Positions 7,471-15,946 of a stretch of DNA of 64,000 nucleotides are shown piece by piece (position 1 is the stretch's first letter; the number at the start of each line of letters is the position of its first letter). The notes under the pieces were generated by a model. That model was given only the letters and a program-made list of their open reading frames with translations, did not search any database and was not told where the DNA came from. The translations under genes and the position numbers were made by a program. Source of the stretch: Mageeibacillus sp. UBA6980 (GTDB lineage Bacteria > Bacillota > Clostridia > Saccharofermentanales > Saccharofermentanaceae); contig DJYK01000034.1 in the NCBI GenBank assembly GCA_002450095.1, positions 1 through 64,000 of the forward strand, written 5' to 3'.

Positions 7471-8466
7471 TCAGGCTGTAGTAACTTCGGTATCGTTTGC
7501 AGAACCGTATCTTATAGCCTCATAGAGGGCTGCATCGGCGGAACCCTTGTAAGGGTTAACGAAGAAGATTCCGAGGATACCGCAGGTAAGTGCCGAGAGG
7601 ATGCTCCATCCGATGAATGAGAGGTCATATACGAATGCATTCCACTTGTTGCCTGTCATGAGATCCTTGCTGAGCTTAAATGCTTCCTTGTAATCCATAT
7701 CGGGGTTCTCGGAAAGGATATAAGGGATGAGCCTGTACTCGTATGATTTGATGATACCCGGGATGAAAAAGAGCAATGACCACAGGAATGTGAAGAGCAT
7801 TCTTAAGAACATGGTCTTAACGACATTCAGATAGTGGTTATCGAATGCGAAAACAATATTCGAGAGATTCGCGGGCTCATCGAGGTTCTTTCTGAAGAAG
7901 CGCTTACATCCGAGTTCGATCGGGCTTATCAGGAACGCTCTGATCGTGAATGAGATCACGAGGATAACGAGCGAGGCTATGAATGCAATGATAAAGATAA
8001 CTGTCATTGCTGCAATGATCGCGCCTGTGCTTATTCCGAAACTGTTGTTATTGATCGTGATTCCGGATGCATCGATCGTATGAGTTCCTTCCTCATCCGT
8101 TACCGTTAAGACACCGTTCTCATAAGATACCGAGCCGTCACTGCCATTTGCGTGGAAGGTTCCGTCGGACATATCGAAAGAGCCGTCTTCACTGTCGACT
8201 GTGATTCTCTCTCCGTTGACCGTGATCGTGTTGTTATCTTCATCTATATAGACGCCGCTGTCTTCTAAGTCTGCAACATCCTCAATACCGAACATATCGT
8301 CTCCCCGGAATGCTACCGTAGAGGTAGGTCCTCCGATGCCGGCACCTGACCCGAAGGCGGCGCCCCCTCCGATAACTGCAATGATGAGTCCTGCCAGTAC
8401 GCACTTCCAATAGTTGTTCTTCATGGAAGCCTTACCTTTTTCCTTTACGTCTTTTCTAATCCACAT
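7471..8466 (-). CDS. DUF975-family membrane protein with extended beta-repeat N-terminal region
   Basis: 331 aa from ATG 8466 (GGAGG 8 nt upstream; a GTG at 8472 is less well placed). A first membrane helix lies near residues 18-40. Residues 50-140 are an unusual hydrophilic stretch of short D/G/N/T-rich strands, predicted outside the cell. The last 190 residues form several helices with the DUF975 pattern (FLISPIELGCKRFF, FFIPGIIKSYEYRLIPYIL, AFKLSKDLMTGNKW). DUF975 proteins are of unknown function. The direct repeats upstream and the adjacent two-component genes suggest envelope-stress control. Confidence 0.8.
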   Translation of the reverse strand: MWIRKDVKEKGKASMKNNYWKCVLAGLIIAVIGGGAAFGSGAGIGGPTSTVAFRGDDMFGIEDVADLEDSGVYIDEDNNTITVNGERITVDSEDGSFDMSDGTFHANGSDGSVSYENGVLTVTDEEGTHTIDASGITINNNSFGISTGAIIAAMTVIFIIAFIASLVILVISFTIRAFLISPIELGCKRFFRKNLDEPANLSNIVFAFDNHYLNVVKTMFLRMLFTFLWSLLFFIPGIIKSYEYRLIPYILSENPDMDYKEAFKLSKDLMTGNKWNAFVYDLSFIGWSILSALTCGILGIFFVNPYKGSADAALYEAIRYGSANDTEVTTA

Positions 8467-8497
8467 ATTCACGTCCTCCGTTTGTGTTTATGGCTTT

Positions 8498-8553
8498 ATT
8501 GTAGACCGTGAATCTTAACGGAAGAATCGACTTACCTTAACTTTACCTTAACT
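8498..8553 (-). promoter_or_regulatory. Activator-type promoter with perfect 11-bp tandem repeat
   Basis: TTACCTTAACT occurs twice head to tail (8532-8542 and 8543-8553). On the minus strand this reads as two AGTTAAGGTAA units directly upstream of a poor -35 (TTCTTC, 8526-8521) and a good -10 (TACAAT, 8503-8498). Tandem 11-bp sites next to a weak -35 are the classic binding pattern of OmpR/PhoB regulators. Confidence 0.7.
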
Positions 8554-8672
8554 ATGCCTGATGTTTTGTTAATCTTCGACAAAGCCTTATATATAGTAAT
8601 TAAGCTCTTAACTTGTTAAACTTTGGGCGTTGGAGAAATGGAAAAGTAAAAGGGAAAGAAGAAGGGATAACA

Positions 8673-10637
8673 ATGGCTACGGCACAGGAAGATTATATTA
8701 AAGCCAGAAAGCTCGGTATCAAGGAATACCAGAAAGCGTTGAGCGAAGGAAGATATACATATCTTCCGGCGCTTGATCATATGCTCGAGAAGAGGACTAC
8801 ACTTAATGAGGTTCCCGTAGGGACTATCGAGATCCCACTCTCGCTTGTCGTTGGAACGGTTACCGAAGGAAGACAGGATGCTTTCGCGAGGAACTACATG
8901 CCTTTGCTCGACCCTACGACGGAGTTCGGAACGAAGTGGATAAGTCTCATGGACTATCAGACCGAGCACGGCATTACGGATGCGATCAAGGTCATAGAGT
9001 TCCTTGGCAAGTTCTATGTGTTGGAGGGCAATAAGCGTGTCTCCGTTATGAAATATCTCGAGCAGCCTACGATCCTCGCAGACGTTACGCGCGTAATGCC
9101 TCCTCAAAGCGAAGAGGAGACTAAGGAAGTCAAGATATATAATGAGTTCCTTAAATTCTTTAAATGTACGTCTATGTACAATATAACGTTCACCGAAGAA
9201 GGTTCTTATCAGAAACTCGCGACGATAGCGGGACAGAATCTTGAGGATGCCTGGAGTGAGGAAGCGATCGATGATCTGAGATCCGCTTTTATCAATTTCT
9301 CGAATGTCTATCTTACGACGGGCGGTAAGGCATATACGACGATAACGCCGGGCGATGCGTTCCTTGTATATCTCGATATGTATAAATACGACAGCCTTAA
9401 GATCCCGGTACCCGAGGAGATCAAGAAGAACCTGAGCCTTATTTGGAAAGAGATAAGGATCAGGGCGAACGGCAATCAGATAGTGTTCTCGGAGGAGCCT
9501 CAGCTTCAGAAGAAGACGGTCATCCCGATAATAGATAACATAATGAAGAAGAGCTATACGGAGCAGAACCCTCTGAAGGTCCTCTTCATATACGACGGCG
9601 ATATAACCAGATCGCGATGGATCAACGGGCATGAGAAGGGACGACTCGAGCTGGAGGATAAGTTCCCGGGCATAGTCAAGACTTTGGCATGTGACTGTAA
9701 GGATACGGAAGAGGAATTCGCCGAAGCGGTCGATGCGGCTGCAGAGGATGGTGCGGATCTTATAATAACGACTTCTCCGGTTCAGATGGAACATGCTCTC
9801 AAGGCCGCGGTCAAGTATCCGAAGATCAAGTTTCTTAACTGTTCCGTACATCTGTCGCATGAGGCGGTAAGAACGTATTACGGGCGTATGTATGAGGCGA
9901 AGTTCCTTCTAGGAATGATCGCCGCGACTATATCGAAGGATCACCGCATCGGCTATGTTTCCACTTATCCGATCTGCGGAAACGTCGCGAATATAAATGC
10001 CTTCGCGATAGGCGCATCCCTTGTAGATCCCGAGGCCAAGGTGTTCCTTACGTGGTCTTGCCTTAAGGAGGAATACTGGAGGGAATACGTTCGCGAGAAT
10101 CACTTCAGCGTCGTATCGGGACCTGACCTTATCAAGCCTAAGAACGCGGATAACGAATACGGACTCTACACGATAGGTGAGGACGGTACGATCGTTAATA
10201 TCGCTTCTCCCGTCTGGAACTGGGGTAAGTACTACGAGCTGATAGTCCAGACTATACTGAACGACGCCTGGGACGCAGAGTCGGCTAACATCAAGGACAG
10301 TGCGATCAACTACTGGTGGGGCATGAGTTCAGGAGTCATCGATATATTCCAAAGTGATGCTCTGCCGTACAGCACGGTCAAACTCGTATCCATAATTCGC
10401 AAGGCCATAATGGCTGATGTCTTAAATCCCTTCGAAGGGGAGTTAAGGTCGCAGGACGGGATAGTGAAGGAAGCTTTGAGCCCGAAGCTGTCCAATGAAG
10501 AGATCATCAATATGAACTGGCTGTGCGACAACGTTGTCGGAACGATACCTACGTTCTCCGAACTTACGGAATCTGCTCAGAAGACGGTTGAGGCAAACGG
10601 AATGCCTATTGTAAAGATGGAGAAGCCCGAGTCGTGA
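8673..10637 (+). CDS. ParB-like domain fused to a BMP/PnrA-type ligand-binding domain, cytosolic
   Basis: 654 aa from ATG 8673 (GAAGGG ribosome site; the TTG at 8613 is unlikely). Residues about 45-145 resemble the ParB/Srx N-terminal fold (VPVGTIEIPLSLV, then YVLEGNKRVSVMKYL, equivalent to the GxxR nucleotide-binding segment). Residues about 275-600 match the BMP family of purine nucleoside-binding lipoproteins (VLFIYDGDITRSRWINGHEKG, GRMYEAKFLLGMIAA, RIGYVSTYPICGNVANINAF). BMP proteins are normally exported, but this one has no signal peptide and no ABC transporter neighbours, so it probably senses a nucleoside or related ligand in the cytosol. Its last 4 bp overlap the phosphoesterase gene. 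Confidence 0.8.
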   Translation: MATAQEDYIKARKLGIKEYQKALSEGRYTYLPALDHMLEKRTTLNEVPVGTIEIPLSLVVGTVTEGRQDAFARNYMPLLDPTTEFGTKWISLMDYQTEHGITDAIKVIEFLGKFYVLEGNKRVSVMKYLEQPTILADVTRVMPPQSEEETKEVKIYNEFLKFFKCTSMYNITFTEEGSYQKLATIAGQNLEDAWSEEAIDDLRSAFINFSNVYLTTGGKAYTTITPGDAFLVYLDMYKYDSLKIPVPEEIKKNLSLIWKEIRIRANGNQIVFSEEPQLQKKTVIPIIDNIMKKSYTEQNPLKVLFIYDGDITRSRWINGHEKGRLELEDKFPGIVKTLACDCKDTEEEFAEAVDAAAEDGADLIITTSPVQMEHALKAAVKYPKIKFLNCSVHLSHEAVRTYYGRMYEAKFLLGMIAATISKDHRIGYVSTYPICGNVANINAFAIGASLVDPEAKVFLTWSCLKEEYWREYVRENHFSVVSGPDLIKPKNADNEYGLYTIGEDGTIVNIASPVWNWGKYYELIVQTILNDAWDAESANIKDSAINYWWGMSSGVIDIFQSDALPYSTVKLVSIIRKAIMADVLNPFEGELRSQDGIVKEALSPKLSNEEIINMNWLCDNVVGTIPTFSELTESAQKTVEANGMPIVKMEKPES

Positions 10638-11227
10638 AGATCCTAGCCGTAGCCGATGTTGAGGATAAGCTCCTCTATGATTACTTCAAAAAAGAGCGCA
10701 CCGAAGGTGTGGAACTCATTGTCGGATGCGGCGACTTAAGAGCGGATTATATGGATTTTCTCATGACCATGGTAAATGTGCCGATGATCTATGTCAGAGG
10801 CAACCATGATGACCTTCTTATCGAGAAACCGCCGCTCGGAGCAGTCTGTATAGAAGACCGGGTATATAAGTATAACGGCGTAACGTTTATGGGACTCGGC
10901 GGCTCGATGCGTTACCGGGATGACGGTCTGAATATGTATACGGAACACGAGATGGGATGGCGCACATTTAAGATGGCTCCTAAGGTCATGTTCCGGGGAG
11001 GCGTGGATGTCCTTGTAACTCATTCGCCCGCCAAAGGCTACGGTGATCTTGAAGACCTCCCTCACCGCGGATACGATTGCTTCAATAAAGTGCTTGATAA
11101 GTATCATCCCAAATACATGATCCACGGTCATGTACATATGAATTACGGCCGGATCCAAAAGGAGTACGACCACCCCTCCGGCACGAAGATAATCAATGCT
11201 TACGGTTACCGCATAATCGACGTCTGA
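10634..11227 (+). CDS. Calcineurin-like metallophosphoesterase
   Basis: 197 aa, GTG start overlapping the previous stop (GTGA), so the pair is translationally coupled. Metallophosphoesterase motifs are present: GCGDLRADY, VRGNHDD (residues about 54-60), THSP and IHGHVH. The first motif is ADVED in place of the usual DxH, a substitution that could weaken one metal site. The family hydrolyses phosphomono- or diesters using two metals. Coupling to the ParB-BMP fusion suggests a nucleotide substrate, but that is inference. Confidence 0.88.
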   Translation: MKILAVADVEDKLLYDYFKKERTEGVELIVGCGDLRADYMDFLMTMVNVPMIYVRGNHDDLLIEKPPLGAVCIEDRVYKYNGVTFMGLGGSMRYRDDGLNMYTEHEMGWRTFKMAPKVMFRGGVDVLVTHSPAKGYGDLEDLPHRGYDCFNKVLDKYHPKYMIHGHVHMNYGRIQKEYDHPSGTKIINAYGYRIIDV

Positions 11228-11230
11228 TGA

Positions 11231-12034
11231 TCATCTTAACCGGTTTTCTATAAGAGCATCGAACGATTCGGTGTTGAACGGCACGTCGTCGGTCTCCATC
11301 GTAAAGAAGAGCTTATCGCCCTGGACGATCCCGTTCAGGGCGTATTCGTTTATCTTATCGATATTATCCGCCGCGTATTTCCGATCGCCCATCTTACCTA
11401 AGTGTTCAAGATATACTTCCTGCCGGTCACTCATCCTGAGTATCGTGAAATCCGGGTGAAAGGTCTTATTCCTCAGCTGAAGCGGATATTCGTATCTGTA
11501 GGGGATACCCTTCTCGTTAAGGCGGTTGGCGATCAGAAGTTCCGACTTGGATCTTACATGTTCGCCTCTGTTCGTTACATATACCGCATCTTCCGAATGA
11601 AATCTCCACGGCTCATATGACACGCCCTGCCACAGTTTTGCATACTCGTCATCCGGATACTCCATAGGTCTTATTAACGCTTTTCTGTCATCGCTTAAGT
11701 TCTCGTATATATTCTCGAATGTTTTTCCCGGGAATCTGTTTATGAGCGTATCCCAAAGTTTTATTTCTTCCTTCGCCGCCCTTACTACCGCAAGATAATA
11801 AGACTTATGCGCAAGCCTGTTTATAAGAGTCTTGCCTTCCTTCGACTTCTTGTCGATGTTGACTTTCTTGGCGTCTTTGCCTTTGACCCAATGATAATCG
11901 GTTGAATTACTTCGTCTTTGAAGTGCCAGCGTCCCGTCCGGCGATCCTTCCAATCTTTTAAGGGCAAAGTCTGTTACCTTTATAAGATAGTTTCGTCGCG
12001 CGCAGATCGCCTGCATTAGAAACTTAATCCTCAT
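11231..12034 (-). CDS. PD-(D/E)XK nuclease-like protein, paralog A
   Basis: 267 aa. The C-terminal half carries a restriction-like core: HVRSKSELLIANRL (Glu), a GIPYRYEYPL strand, HPDFTIL (Asp) and EVYLEHLG, where the usual ExK lysine position is histidine. The N-terminal 120 residues are helical. A second copy with the same layout is encoded at 61681-62475. DNA binding or cleavage is probable from the fold, but neither substrate nor partner is known. AGGAG lies 10 nt before the ATG. The 350-bp region upstream is rich in short dyads. Confidence 0.7.
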   Translation of the reverse strand: MRIKFLMQAICARRNYLIKVTDFALKRLEGSPDGTLALQRRSNSTDYHWVKGKDAKKVNIDKKSKEGKTLINRLAHKSYYLAVVRAAKEEIKLWDTLINRFPGKTFENIYENLSDDRKALIRPMEYPDDEYAKLWQGVSYEPWRFHSEDAVYVTNRGEHVRSKSELLIANRLNEKGIPYRYEYPLQLRNKTFHPDFTILRMSDRQEVYLEHLGKMGDRKYAADNIDKINEYALNGIVQGDKLFFTMETDDVPFNTESFDALIENRLR

Positions 12035-12083
12035 AATGATCTATCTCCTTATTCGATTGTAATTATAGATGGTGAGGGGGTCA

Positions 12084-12278
12084 GATGGTAGTAAATCGTG
12101 AAAAATGGGAAAAATACACCATTTTGGAACATAAAAATGTTACAAAATAAGGGTTTGAGACACTTTGGTGACATTTTTTGGGGAAAGATGGTATCATTAC
12201 CAAGATAATCGCTTTTATGTAACATTTTGAAGCATTAATATGTTACCGGATAAGGGTTTTGATGGTTTTTATACCATC
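12084..12278. repeat. AT-rich intergenic region with short dyads
   Basis: Between the divergent nuclease-like and rpmF genes lie several inverted motifs. ATGTTAC occurs at 12138-12143 and 12241-12246 with its complement GTAACAT at 12219-12225. GATGGT occurs at 12084, 12187 and 12261 with ACCAT at 12118 and 12274. GATGGT-TTTTAT-ACCATC (12261-12278) is a perfect hairpin. The segment ATAAGGGTTT is also repeated (about 12147 and 12250). No coding potential is seen. Operators or a decayed mobile repeat are both possible. Confidence 0.5.
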
Positions 12279-12303
12279 GAATATGAAACGACAAAAATAA
12301 TGC

Positions 12304-12332
12304 TTGCAAATGCAAAAATAACAAGGTATAAT
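12304..12332 (+). promoter_or_regulatory. rpmF promoter
   Basis: TTGCAA (12304-12309), 17-nt spacer, TATAAT (12327-12332), about 50 nt before the rpmF start. Confidence 0.8.
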
Positions 12333-12386
12333 CGCTAAGCACGTTTGAAAAACTATATACCTACATGAGATGGAGGTGGAAAATAT

Positions 12387-12572
12387 ATGGCACATCCTAA
12401 GAGAAAATGGTCGAAGGCAAGAACATCTAGTCACAGAAGCATGTGGAAGCTTTCTGTTCCGGGTTTTGTAGAGTGCCCGCAGTGTCATCAGAAGATGCTT
12501 CGCCGTACAGTTTGCAAGAACTGTGGATATCTTGATGGTAGAGCTGTTGTGACAGTAGGCGAAGAAGAGTAA
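12387..12572 (+). CDS. rpmF: 50S ribosomal protein L32
   Basis: 61 aa. Typical L32: MAHPKRKWSKARTSSHR, then a zinc ribbon CPQCH...CKNCGYLDGR with four cysteines. GGAGGTGG upstream is a strong ribosome site. It has its own promoter and terminator, so it is probably expressed alone. The usual DUF177 (YceD) gene does not precede it here; instead a divergent nuclease-like gene does. Confidence 0.97.
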   Translation: MAHPKRKWSKARTSSHRSMWKLSVPGFVECPQCHQKMLRRTVCKNCGYLDGRAVVTVGEEE

Positions 12573-12601
12573 TTCTTCGGAAGTTAAACAGACTTGGATC
12601 G

Positions 12602-12635
12602 GGCGGTGTTGATGAATTAACACCGCCTTTATTTT
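12602..12635 (+). terminator. rpmF terminator
   Basis: GGCGGTGTT (12602-12610) pairs perfectly with AACACCGCC (12619-12627), followed by TTTATTTT. Confidence 0.9.
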
Positions 12636-12660
12636 GGCTTAAGGCCGGGAGACCCGATTT

Positions 12661-13995
12661 ATGAGTAAACCAACCGTAGCGATCGTCGGACGTCCGAATG
12701 TAGGTAAGTCCTCTTTGTTCAATACTTTATACGGTGAACGTATATCGATAGTTCATGATACCCCGGGAGTTACGAGGGATCGTATATATGCGACTGCGGT
12801 ATGGCGCGAGCGTGAGTTCGTGATGATCGATACGGGCGGAATCGAGCCGTCGAACGACGATATCATTCTTCAGGGAATGAGGGCACAGGCTGAAGTGGCG
12901 ATCGCGACCGCCGATGTTATCGTATTTATGGTGGATCTTAAATCCGGAATGACGGCAGCCGATAAGGAGATCGCATCGATGCTCAGGAAGTCCGGTAAGC
13001 CGATCGTTATCGCGGTCAATAAATCGGATAAGGTCGGAGAGCCGCCCGCCGAGATGTACGAGTTCTATAATCTCGGACTCGGAGACAGCGATATCATCCC
13101 AATCTCGGCAGCACACAGACTCGGCATAGGCGATCTTCTCGATAAGATATTCGAGTATTTCCCGAACCCCGGAGAAGGCGATGAGGATGAGAGCAGGATA
13201 AGAGTCGCTCTTATAGGAAGACCTAATGCGGGCAAGTCTTCGCTTACGAACAGGATGAGCGGATCAGACAGAAGTATAGTTTCCGATATCGCCGGTACGA
13301 CAAGAGATGCCGTCGATGTCATGATAGACAATAAGTTCGGTAAGTTCGTTCTCGTTGATACGGCAGGTATGAGGAAGAAGAGCCGTATCGAGGACAGCGT
13401 AGAGAAGTATTCGATGGTAAGGGCTCTGCAGGCCGTTGATAAGGCTGATGTATGCGTCATAATGATCGATGCTTCCGTCGGTATAACGGAACAGGATACG
13501 AGAGTCGCGGGTGTCGCACACGACAGCGGCAAGGCATCGATCATCGTTATAAATAAGTGGGATCTGATCGATAAAGAGACGGGAACGCTCGAGGCTATGA
13601 CCCGGATGGTCAGGGAGAGGTTCTCGTTCATGGATTATGCTCCGATATTGTTCATTTCCGCGAAGACGGGTCAGAGGGTAGATAAGCTCTGGGAAGCGAT
13701 AGTTAAGGCCGAGGAGTCTTCATCCAAAAGACTTACAACTGGTGTATTCAATGATATGCTCACCGAAGCCGTCGCGATGGTGCCTACACCTCAGGATAAG
13801 GGTAAGCATCTTAAGATCTATTACGGTACGCAGGTGGCGGTCAAACCTCCGACGTTCGCACTGTTCGTTAACGACATCAATCTGTCTCATTTCTCCTACG
13901 AGAGGTACATCGAGAATCAGATAAGAAGAAATTTCGGATTCGAGGGGACGCCGATAAGGATTTTATTGCGTAATAAGAAGGGCGAACAGACCTGA
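12661..13995 (+). CDS. der: GTPase Der (EngA), 50S ribosome assembly
   Basis: 444 aa, normal length. There are two GTPase domains in tandem: GRPNVGKSS (residue 9) with DTPG and NKSD; then GRPNAGKSS (about 182) with DTAGMRKK and NKWD. A C-terminal KH-like domain follows (KIYYGTQVAVKPPTFALFVN). Der acts in maturation of the large ribosomal subunit in the cytosol. The gap of about 100 bp to typA leaves room for a separate promoter. Confidence 0.97.
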   Translation: MSKPTVAIVGRPNVGKSSLFNTLYGERISIVHDTPGVTRDRIYATAVWREREFVMIDTGGIEPSNDDIILQGMRAQAEVAIATADVIVFMVDLKSGMTAADKEIASMLRKSGKPIVIAVNKSDKVGEPPAEMYEFYNLGLGDSDIIPISAAHRLGIGDLLDKIFEYFPNPGEGDEDESRIRVALIGRPNAGKSSLTNRMSGSDRSIVSDIAGTTRDAVDVMIDNKFGKFVLVDTAGMRKKSRIEDSVEKYSMVRALQAVDKADVCVIMIDASVGITEQDTRVAGVAHDSGKASIIVINKWDLIDKETGTLEAMTRMVRERFSFMDYAPILFISAKTGQRVDKLWEAIVKAEESSSKRLTTGVFNDMLTEAVAMVPTPQDKGKHLKIYYGTQVAVKPPTFALFVNDINLSHFSYERYIENQIRRNFGFEGTPIRILLRNKKGEQT

Positions 13996-14095
13996 TTATT
14001 TGTGCAAATAGCCGTATATGTAAAACGAACGGTTAGTAGCAAAATAGTAAAGGCAAAAATAAGCGTATTTTATATTAATCGGAGAGTCACTATTT

Positions 14096-15946
14096 ATGAA
14101 GATCGAGAATTTGAGGAATATCGCCATCATCGCGCATGTTGACCACGGTAAGACGACAATCGTAGATTCCATGCTTAAGCAGGCGGGTATCTACCGCGAG
14201 AACGAGCAGATCGTCGAGCAGGTCATGGACAGCAACGACCTCGAGAGAGAAAGAGGTATCACGATCCTCGCGAAGAATACCGCGATCGATTACAAGGGTA
14301 TAAGGATCAATGTCGTTGATACTCCCGGACACGCAGACTTCGGCGGTGAAGTCGAGCGAGTACTTAAGATGGTAGATGCGGTACTTCTCGTAGTCGATGC
14401 GTTTGACGGCCCGATGCCTCAGACAAGATTCGTTCTTCACAAGGCTCTCGAGTTAGGATTAAGACCTATAGTCTGCATCAATAAGATCGACAGACCTGAC
14501 GCAAGACCTCTGCAGGTCGTTGATATGGTCCTCGATCTGTTCATCGAGCTCGGTGCGGATGAGGATCAGCTCGATTTCCCTATAGTATATTCATCCGGTA
14601 AGACGGGCGTTGCCTGCCTTGACCTTAAGGATTATGAGTCCGGTGCTGCCACTGATTTCTGCCCGGTCCTCGATACCATCGTAGAATACACACCCTGCCC
14701 CGAAGGTGACCCTGACGCGCCGATGCAGCTTCTCGTATCCAACATCGACTCCGATCCTTATATCGGAAGGATCGCGATCGGAAGAGTCGAGAGAGGTACG
14801 GTCAGGCAGGGCGAGAATGTCGTCGTTGTTAATATAGAGCAGGAAGGCAAGAGATCTGCAAGGATCGTTAAGCTTCTGAGATTCAGCGGACTCGGAAGAC
14901 AGGAAGTAAGCGAAGCATCGATCGGTGAGATCGTCTGCGTTGCAGGTATCCCCGATATCGGAATCGGAGATACGCTCTGTGACAGCAGCACACCTGAGGC
15001 CTTGCCGTTCGTTAAGATAGACGAGCCTACGATCGCCATGACTTTCTCGGTTAACGATTCGCCTTTCGCAGGTCAGGAAGGTAAGTTCGTAACAAGCCGT
15101 CACTTAAGAGACAGGCTCTTCAAGGAGATCGAGACCAATGTCTCCATGAGAGTCGAAGAGACCGATACTACCGAATCGTTCATCGTTAAGGGAAGAGGAG
15201 AACTTCATCTTTCCATCCTCATCGAAGAGATGAGAAGAGAGGGATATGAGCTCCAGGTAAGTAAGCCTAAGGTCATCATGAAGGAGATCGACGGTGTCCT
15301 CTGCGAGCCTTACGAGGATCTTGTTATCGACGTTCCCGAGGAGTTCGTCGGTGCCGTAATCGAGAAGCTCGGAAGCCGTAAGGCCGAGATGAAGAACATG
15401 CTCCCTCCGTCAAAGGGATACACCAGACTTGAGTTCAATATTCCGAGCCGCGGACTTATCGGATATCGTACCGAGTTTTTGACCGACACTAAGGGCAATG
15501 GTATAATGAACAGCATAATCAGCGGCTATGAGCCCGTTGCGGGACAGATCGCGACACGTTCACACGGCGTCCTCGTAGCGTTCGAGAGCGGTACGGCGAT
15601 GACCTACGGACTTTTCAACGCACAGGACAGAGGAAACCTCCTCATAGGTGCCGGCACAGAGGTTTACGAAGGTATGATCGTCGGCATTAACCCGAAGCCT
15701 GATGATATCACCGTAAACGTTTGTAAGAAGAAGCACGTTACGAATATGCGTGCAGCCGGAAGTGATGATGCTATGCGTCTCACGCCTCCTCTTAATTTCA
15801 GTCTTGAACAGTGTCTCGAATTTGTCGAGGACGATGAGCTTTGTGAGGTAACTCCCAAGAGCATCAGACTTCGTAAGAAGATCCTCAATACCGACCAGCG
15901 TCTCAAGGCCGAAGCTAAGAAGAAAGATGCTGTCAAAGAAACTTAA
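14096..15946 (+). CDS. typA: Translational GTPase TypA/BipA
   Basis: 616 aa, normal length. The G domain has HVDHGKTT (residue 15), RERGIT, DTPGHADF and NKID. EF-G-like domains and the BipA-specific C-terminal domain follow. It binds the 70S ribosome and aids growth under stress and cold. CGGAGAG precedes the ATG. The end overlaps mltG by 20 bp, indicating an operon running into cell-wall and tRNA-modification functions. Confidence 0.97.
   Translation: MKIENLRNIAIIAHVDHGKTTIVDSMLKQAGIYRENEQIVEQVMDSNDLERERGITILAKNTAIDYKGIRINVVDTPGHADFGGEVERVLKMVDAVLLVVDAFDGPMPQTRFVLHKALELGLRPIVCINKIDRPDARPLQVVDMVLDLFIELGADEDQLDFPIVYSSGKTGVACLDLKDYESGAATDFCPVLDTIVEYTPCPEGDPDAPMQLLVSNIDSDPYIGRIAIGRVERGTVRQGENVVVVNIEQEGKRSARIVKLLRFSGLGRQEVSEASIGEIVCVAGIPDIGIGDTLCDSSTPEALPFVKIDEPTIAMTFSVNDSPFAGQEGKFVTSRHLRDRLFKEIETNVSMRVEETDTTESFIVKGRGELHLSILIEEMRREGYELQVSKPKVIMKEIDGVLCEPYEDLVIDVPEEFVGAVIEKLGSRKAEMKNMLPPSKGYTRLEFNIPSRGLIGYRTEFLTDTKGNGIMNSIISGYEPVAGQIATRSHGVLVAFESGTAMTYGLFNAQDRGNLLIGAGTEVYEGMIVGINPKPDDITVNVCKKKHVTNMRAAGSDDAMRLTPPLNFSLEQCLEFVEDDELCEVTPKSIRLRKKILNTDQRLKAEAKKKDAVKET

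Noticed and set aside
8616..9860. Long minus-strand ORF of 414 aa
   Set aside because: It runs antisense to the ParB-BMP gene. Its length follows from the sense strand's codon bias; the residues (rich in Arg, Leu, Ile, Tyr) match no family.
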